In this document: positions 34,989 to 40,464 of the stretch, in pieces
How positions within the stretch are numbered: the first letter of the stretch is position 1
Layout: each line of letters starts with the position of its first letter
Notes under the pieces: model-generated
What the model saw: only the letters and a program-made list of their open reading frames with translations
Told to the model about the DNA's origin: nothing
Database searches by the model: none
From: Oppiella nova
Lineage: Eukaryota > Arthropoda > Arachnida > Sarcoptiformes > Oppiidae
Length of the DNA stretch: 40,464 nt
Direction of reading: 5' to 3'
NCBI GenBank assembly: GCA_905397405.1
Contig: CAJPVJ010000101.1
Location: 1-40,464, forward strand
Program-made: the position numbers and the translations under genes

Positions 34989-35417
34989 TGTCTGCAACAG
35001 AGGTAATGATTACTAGATTTGATTGAATTGAATATCTGATTGCAATTTAAGTGTTATTTAAATGTTAACGGTTTGTAATTACATTGAAATGCTTTATGTA
35101 TTGATTGATTTATAAATGAGTTGAAAGGGATTTAAATAAAATAATAAATAGTGAAATAAAAGCGCATAAAATGTTAACAATAAAAGGTGTGATTGAGGGC
35201 TGATTCACATGAAAATCACTGGAAATAGCACTGAATTTAAAGGGAAACGAGTGGACAGTGACTGCACTACAGGTATAACTGCATAGAAATTGATTGATTG
35301 CCAATCGACTCAATGGTTCACTCGATGATGCATTCAATACATTGAGTCCATTGTCTTATAAATGACTTTAAATTCAAATCTATTGATATATTTATGACAA
35401 AAAATGTTTTGAACGCC
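34702..35417. repeat. Inverted repeat arm, cyclin A 5' end (partner 39630-40337)
   Basis: 716 bp including the start of cyclin A, its 5' UTR intron and part of the promoter. It is the reverse complement of 39630-40337 (708 bp) with scattered substitutions and small indels, including three extra codons just inside 34710-34702. At both ends the relation switches abruptly to a 127-bp mirror. Confidence 0.93.
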
Positions 35418-35599
35418 CCTACCCTCCGTCGCTAACCTGCCACTCCACTCCGTGTCCGCGACGCGTAACCAACGCTGCGTCTCTGGTGAGGAGCGATAGT
35501 GAGTTAGTCGACAAGTAGACAACGCTACTCTAAACTCAGCTCTATTGGTTTGCATTTCGTCAACAAATCGATTGATTGAGTGTTTGTTTGTTTGCGGAA
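34989..35599. promoter_or_regulatory. Divergent region cyclin A / CCDC124
   Basis: It contains the cyclin A 5' UTR intron (acceptor at 34993-34992) and the shared upstream region. The 127-bp mirror block 35418-35544 falls here, so the promoter sequence as displayed is probably wrong; the matching block at 39503-39629 carries two CCAAT boxes that are absent here. Confidence 0.6.
35418..35544. other. 127-bp mirror of 39503-39629
   Basis: Reversal without complement gives 127/127 identity with 39503-39629. First mismatches beyond the block are at 35545 and 35417. Given the surrounding inverted repeat, a reverse complement was expected. Confidence 0.97.
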
Positions 35600-36487
35600 A
35601 TGCCTAAAAAGTTGGGCACAAACACCAAATCCGTTGAAGCGAAAGGTAGGTCTCATATGCCAGTGATTGTGGCCATTGTCTGAACGCATGTCTGCCGACA
35701 GCCCGAAAGGATGCCGTAAAACAGGCGAAGATTGAGTCCGCGGAGAGACTCAAAGAGGACGCGCTCTGGAAGGACGACGACAAGCATGTGGTCCGCAAAC
35801 AGAGCCGGAAGGAGGACAAGGAGAAGAAGAAGCAGGAAGTGATGGACAGGAAGGCTGAGAACAGAGCCGCTTATGAACAGGAGATGAGTTCACTGAAGAG
35901 CAAGAAGGCGGCTGAAGAGAAGGCCGCGAAAGTGAGTCGCTTTCAGATCAACGAAACCATTGAACGCCAGAATCAGAGCAAACAGAAGGACACCAACAAA
36001 GTGGAGACAATGGAAGAGCTGCCGATCGAAGAGAATGTGAACCGATTAGTAGCCGAAGACAACGGCGCCAGAAGTGTTGAGGACGCCATCGCTCTACTCA
36101 GGTATTGGTCACCATTTGGCACATGATTTAAGTGATGACCAATTGGTCACACATTTGAGACAATATTGATGTTTTGAAATGAGATTCATATGACTGTAAT
36201 GACAATCGATATGACATTTGCGATATATTTGTCACTCATTTGACTGTTTGATTGATTGATTGGATTTTGATATGTTTAGTACAAACGAACCGGAAGTGGA
36301 CAGACATCCGGAGAAGCGACTGAAGGCGGCCTACACTGCATTTGAAGCGCAAAATTTGGACCGAATTAAGAGCGAAAACCCGAACCTAAGACTCTCTCAA
36401 CTGAAACAGATTCTCAAAAAAGATTGGATGAAATCGCCGGATAATCCTCTAAACCAGAGAATTGCAAACTATAACACCAAGAATTGA
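35600..36487 (+). CDS. CCDC124: CCDC124 ribosome-associated coiled-coil protein
   Basis: Exons 35600-35645, 35702-36101 and 36280-36487 give 217 residues (human 223). The start MPKKLGTNTKSVEAKARK matches MPKKFQGENTKS, followed by WKDDDKHVVRKQSRKEDKEK, a Lys/Glu-rich coiled coil (about 15-100). Conserved C-terminal blocks are EENVNRLVAED, SVEDAIALLS, DRHPEKRLKAAYTAFE and NPNLRLSQLKQILKKDW with SPDNPLNQR. CCDC124 (yeast Lso2) binds idle ribosomes at the GTPase centre and tRNA sites; the function is inferred from the family. An AATAAA at 36660-36665 is a candidate poly(A) signal. Confidence 0.96.
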
Positions 36488-37001
36488 ATGCATATCACAT
36501 GTATTGATGACTTTGTGGATACGGTATATCTGACAGCGACTGAAATGAAATGGTATTCAATATTCAGATGGAGTTTCACATGAATTCCAATTAATATATT
36601 TTTTATTTAAACAGAGAAAATATAAACAAATATTACCGTAAATATCTGTAATTAAAGGGAATAAAACATATTTATTAAAGAAAATTTGTATTAATTTCTA
36701 TTTCATTATTCATAAGGTGTTTATTTGTCATCATAAATATAAGATAAGTATAAAAGACACCAATAATAATGATTACAGTATACCGTATAAATATGATACA
36801 GTACCATACGATAACTGTTTATAATTGAGTACTGTATTCGCCTTAACCTTAAGTAAAAACTACAGCATATATAAAAACTCACAAAATAAAAGTTACGGTA
36901 AAATGATTTTAAATTATTTACGAAATGATTGATTAGAGGATAGAAAGTATGATATATTGATACTAAACTCAATCTAATGAGCAGACAATTCAAACTTCAG
37001 C
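36488..37001. other. Convergent 3' region CCDC124 / MBD2/3
   Basis: AT-rich DNA with a candidate AATAAA at 36660-36665 (+) and the palindromic GTATACCGTAT-type motif at about 36777. No gene is recognised. Confidence 0.55.
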
Positions 37002-37948
37002 TCAATTCTCGCATTCATTTAAAGCCTTTTCAAGTTTCTGGCGAACGCTTTGAACTCTAAGCTCTTGTTTCTTGATGTCATCGTCGGATATAATCATTGT
37101 GTGAATCAATGGCTGATCGGGATTGAGATAAACAGCCGGTTCTCTCTCGAGATTGTCTTTAGCGCTCATCTGTCCAGTGATTGGTTGTGTGTGAATGTGG
37201 AGAGCGGTGGCAATACTCCTGAGGAGAGTATCTTTGCTCATATGCGGGCCAACGGGTCTCATATTGACGGGCAGATCAAAGTTCTCGAGTTCTTCGAGCT
37301 CTACATTAGAGGCATCGAGTCTTTCGAGACGTTTCTCCCAAAACAATTGCTTCGGTTTCTCGCTTTGGTTGCCGTGTTTGAGGTCTCCTTTGACACGACT
37401 GTCCGGCTGTGACTTAATCACAGTCACCGGTTGCTTGAAGATGGACGCCGTCTGCCTGATGGGTGGGATCAGCGACGAGTCGTTGCGCATATTCTTCGTG
37501 TAGTCGTAAGCCATGAGACCTCCTTTCGATCGTTTGCTTTTCCTCATGAGTGATGAGTTTATTCTTCCGGTTCTGTAGTCAAAAGTGGTTAAGTCGACCG
37601 AATCGCCCAAATATCGCGACAACTGAGGCTTCGTCCGGAACTTACGACCCGTCGGACTATCACACCATTGGCCACAACAAGACATCGTTAGGTAATTGTC
37701 ATACAATTGCCATACAATTCACACAAACATCACATGACATACCTATAGTAGAAGACATCGATCTTTCCGGCCGACAGACCATTGCGTCTAATGATCTCTT
37801 CGCGAGTCCATCCATCGGGAAGTGCTTGACATGACATGACAGCAGATATCAATAGATTTAATTTTTGGCTAATTGAGAAGTGAGTAAGTTACTTTCAGTA
37901 TTGTTCACCTGGTGTAGATGTGTTGTCCAGACAAGTGTTTGACGCCAT
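37002..37948 (-). CDS. MBD2/3 methyl-CpG-binding-domain protein (NuRD)
   Basis: Exons 37948-37909, 37824-37743 and 37656-37002 give 258 residues (human MBD3 291). The MBD reads LPDGWTREEIIRRNGLSAGK, then DVFYYSPTGRKFRTKPQLSR and YLG; DLTTFDYRTG follows. The MBD2/3-specific NuRD-binding region is present (RQTASIFKQPVT, QLFWEKRLERL, VGPHMSKDTLL, ITGQMS), and the C-terminal coiled coil (DDDIKKQELRVQSVRQKLEK) should pair with GATAD2/p66. Residue Phe38 sits where MBD2 has the mCpG-reading Tyr and mammalian MBD3 has Phe34, while Lys34 is MBD2-like. The long acidic tail of MBD3 is missing. Role: chromatin repression as part of NuRD. Confidence 0.95.
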
Positions 37949-38620
37949 GTTATTTCCTCACCAGTGACATAACTGGGGAAACAGTCGCCTTCACTAAAGT
38001 TCACGAATTGTAACGATTAGAAAATGAGACACAATTTGGGATCAGATTTAGTGATACAGTACACAAAGTTTGCTGAAATTTTACTATTCAAATAATTATG
38101 AATTATTTTATAAAATTAATAACATTTATAATATCTATGCTTGAACACATTTAATGATTCTTTTATTTATATTGTAAAAAATGAAGCATGATAAGTTTTT
38201 AGAACAATGAAATGAATGGATAAATGATGTTATAAGGAATGCTATAATAATATAGTAATTTAAAAAATATAAATGAGTAATATAAATTAATAAAAAATGA
38301 ATAGATATTAGAGTATTGAGTGGATGTATAATATTGGGCGACAATTATTGGATGATTGGGAGGATAGGAGGAAAGGGATGTTTGAAGAGGTCTCCTCTCC
38401 TCCTACCCTACCCTACTCTCTACCGTACTCAACCAGCCGTTAACACTACGTTAAGTTAGTTATCACTCAGTCAATAACTCACAACCCGATTCTTAAACGA
38501 TTTCTTAACACTTAACTGAGCCAAATGGCAGTACAACGACTACAACCACTATTCATTCATTGTGTATTTGCTTAATATAATCATCAAATTATTCATTTAA
38601 TACTCATTTTAATCATCAAA
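37949..38620. other. Gene-free divergent region
   Basis: AT-rich DNA upstream of MBD2/3 and of the possible small ORF. No exon is seen; a GC-richer, C-rich stretch near 38390-38460 could be promoter sequence. Confidence 0.4.
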
Positions 38621-39021
38621 ATGATTGTGAGGACAACTGCGCTCATACTTAATGTGGCCTTAATTGGTATGAATTATTCAATTCCTATATACAGTACTAT
38701 CCACTCCTATGCCTCCTATTATATAACAAAAAACTATACAAACATTCAAACATTAATATAGCATTTACTACAGTACAATATCGCTATTTAAGCATTCAAT
38801 CAAAATAATACACAATTATTTTATTTCAAGCTGAAGTGTTTGTCTCATTAAACACTTTTATTGATTATCAATCTGATTATTTAAGTGTAAATCAAGTAAA
38901 TTATGATTTTTATCTCAATCTAAGTGACAAATCGTGTCCACTATTAATAGTAATTATAGAAACTTTTCCAAATGTTAAAAAAAACAGTGATTTCGTTGAA
39001 AAAACTGTTTACGATGTTTAA
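38621..39021 (+). CDS. Possible small secreted or membrane protein, unknown
   Basis: ATG at 38621 opens MIVRTTALILNVALIG, a plausible signal peptide. A GT donor at 38667 and AG acceptor at 38829-38830 join it in phase to an open exon ending at 39021, giving 78 residues with a single later cysteine and ending EKTVYDV. I do not recognise the protein. The second exon is AT-rich and has no codon bias I can judge. It could be the first exons of a larger gene or chance. Confidence 0.3.
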
Positions 39022-39502
39022 GAGTAAAACTAACACTATTATAATATTATAAAGATATATATTATTATATTAAAATATAATTGAAGCAAAAGATAATGCA
39101 TTGAATAGACACATGAATATTAGGGCGATAATTAAGAAATGATAAATTCGTGCGATTATTGTGCAAAAACAGAGGGCAATGATTGGGCGAACAGAATATT
39201 CTTTGATTTTATTTGTGGTGAATATTAAATTAATTTAATAGTAGTGTTCAAAAGTGATACAAAACATATCATGAGTTTTGCTCTGATGTCAGATGAAATC
39301 CATTCTCCAGAACAGATCCATGAGATCCATAGCAACGGATGTGTTGGTTGCCATCGACTCATATTTTAAGAATGACTGTAAAGGGATTCATAAGAATTTG
39401 TCATTTATTTGAGGATAACTTCTTTTACTACATTTAGTCGCCAATTCTTTTGACATTAGATTACATTTTACTCTTTCATCTCTTAGTTAGCATTTGATTC
39501 AA
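39022..39502. other. AT-rich stretch up to the duplicated block
   Basis: Apart from the orphan minus-strand exon at 39289-39375, nothing is recognised. Native sequence appears to stop at 39502, one base before the 127-bp block that starts the second cyclin A copy. Confidence 0.5.
39289..39375 (-). CDS. Possible orphan terminal exon, unknown gene
   Basis: After a CAG acceptor at 39378-39376, one frame reads 28 residues (SFLKYESMATNT ... DLFWRMDFI) to a TGA. It looks like a real 3' coding exon, but no upstream exon is present; the native sequence seems to be cut at 39502, so the rest of the gene may lie on another contig. No family is recognised. Confidence 0.3.
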   Translation of the reverse strand, partial: SFLKYESMATNTSVAMDLMDLFWRMDFI

Positions 39503-39576
39503 ATCTCGACTCAAATCTCATCGCAACAGATGAACAGCTGATTGAGTGATAGCGAGGAGTGGTCTCTGCGTCGCAA

Positions 39577-39614
39577 CCAATGCGCAGCGCCTGTGCCTCA
39601 CCTCACCGTCCAAT
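39577..39614 (+). promoter_or_regulatory. Paired CCAAT boxes of cyclin A promoter
   Basis: CCAAT at 39577-39581 and 39610-39614, 33 bp apart, about 450-480 bp upstream of the ATG and probably close to the start of the 5' UTR exon. Tandem CCAAT boxes about 33 bp apart bind NF-Y in vertebrate G2/M promoters; use here is an inference. The mirror block at 35418-35544 lacks them. Confidence 0.4.
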
Positions 39615-40059
39615 CGCTGCCTCCCATCCAGCGTTCAAAACACTTTTTGTCAAAAATATATCAATAGATTTGAATTTAAAGTCATTCGTAAGACAATGGA
39701 CTCAATGTATTGAATGTATCATGAAGTGAACCATTGAGTCGATTGGCAATCAATGACTTTATATGTAGTTATACCTGTAGTGCAGTCACTGTCCACTCGT
39801 TTCCCTTTAAATTCACTGCTATTTGCAGTGATTTTCATGTGAATCAGCCCTCAATCACACCTTTTATTGTTCACATTTTATACGCTTTTATTTCACTATT
39901 TATTATTTTATTTAAATCCCTTTCAACCCATTTATAAATCAATCAATACATAAAGCATTTCAATGTAATTACAAACCGTTAACATTTAAATGACACTTAA
40001 ATTGCAATCAATTTTATCAATTGAATCAAATCTAGTAATCATTACCTCTGTTGCAGACA

Positions 40060-40464
40060 ATGGACCAAATCATTGACGAGAACTTCATTCAAATGAATGG
40101 AAACAAGCCTTTGGTTCCCAATAATCACAAAGTGGTCAACAAATTGGTGATCAATAATGAGAGACGAGTTTTGGGCCCAATTGTGGCCAACACTTCGCTC
40201 CACCAGAAGAGCCACAAATCGTCGGCATTGCAACGGAAACAGTGGCCAAACGAGTCCAACCACACGAACACTTCCGTCAACGCTTCCAATGCTTCCAACG
40301 CCGGTCTCAAGAGGTCGGATGAGGCCACGAAAGTGTCTTTGGGACACAAATCGGATTTCGAGATCTTCTGCGATAACTCGGACTCTGAGATGAATATCTC
40401 GAAAATGGAGAACGACTTCGACATCACTTTCGATGAGAACGACGAGAACCGCGAGAATGAGATG
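40060..40464 (+). CDS. Cyclin A, second copy, 5' part only
   Basis: The ATG at 40060, after an acceptor at 40055-40056, opens [20 protein letters not shown] and stays open to the window end (135 codons). It matches the N-terminus of the minus-strand cyclin A with a few substitutions (for example KVVNKL against KVLNKL) and lacks three codons after ATKVS. The reading frame is intact through the acidic ENDENRENEM segment, unlike the displayed minus-strand copy. It is probably the other allele rather than a second gene. Confidence 0.85.
   Translation, partial: MDQIIDENFIQMNGNKPLVPNNHKVVNKLVINNERRVLGPIVANTSLHQKSHKSSALQRKQWPNESNHTNTSVNASNASNAGLKRSDEATKVSLGHKSDFEIFCDNSDSEMNISKMENDFDITFDENDENRENEM

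Larger units (their letters stand above)
39503..40464. repeat. Inverted second copy of 34575-35544
   Basis: Its 962 bp consist of a 127-bp mirror partner (39503-39629), a 708-bp reverse-complement arm (39630-40337) and a second 127-bp mirror partner (40338-40464) that ends exactly at the window end. The arm differs from its partner by scattered substitutions and indels, as two alleles would. Confidence 0.93.

Overview
The window is animal nuclear DNA. It has spliced genes with short GT-AG introns (mostly about 57-70 nt) and metazoan-only families (MBD2/3, fukutin-related protein, BACURD-type BTB adaptor, PTP-PEST-type phosphatase). The AT-rich intergenic DNA is full of (GA)n/(CT)n microsatellites. 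Compact introns and single-exon long genes fit a small arthropod, possibly a mite, but the sequence alone does not prove this.

Layout: 1-15,266 has no recognisable gene. It is AT-rich, with many GA/CT tracts, inverted repeats and a tandem duplication. From 15,267 to about 39,020 it is gene-dense: TOM1-like VHS/GAT sorting adaptor (+), ZSWIM7/SWS1 (-), TNFAIP1/KCTD10-like CUL3 adaptor (+), FKRP (-), PSMD2/Rpn1 (-), a short poly(A)-binding protein without its C-terminal domain (+), PTP-PEST-family phosphatase (-), RBMX2 (+), cyclin A (-), CCDC124 (+), MBD2/3 (-), a small possible secreted ORF (+) and an orphan last exon (-). The last 962 bases (39,503-40,464) are an inverted second copy of the cyclin A 5' end and its promoter. 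The genes are unrelated housekeeping and cell-cycle functions, several in head-to-head pairs sharing a promoter region. They do not form one pathway.

Main discovery: three 127-bp blocks (about 31,345-31,471; 34,575-34,701; 35,418-35,544) are base-complemented in place, i.e. mirror images (reversed, not reverse-complemented) of what should be there. Two have an exact 127/127 mirror partner in the terminal copy (40,338-40,464 and 39,503-39,629). The third sits inside the phosphatase catalytic domain, and reading it backwards recovers the missing PTP motifs. Four further repeat pairs near the left end share exactly 127 bp before diverging. DNA polarity allows no known biological route to a mirror copy. 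The constant length points to assembly-graph nodes of k=127 written with the wrong strand operation. Two genes that look broken here (cyclin A, phosphatase) are therefore probably intact in the organism, and the terminal cyclin A copy is probably the other allele. I found no convincing new biological system.
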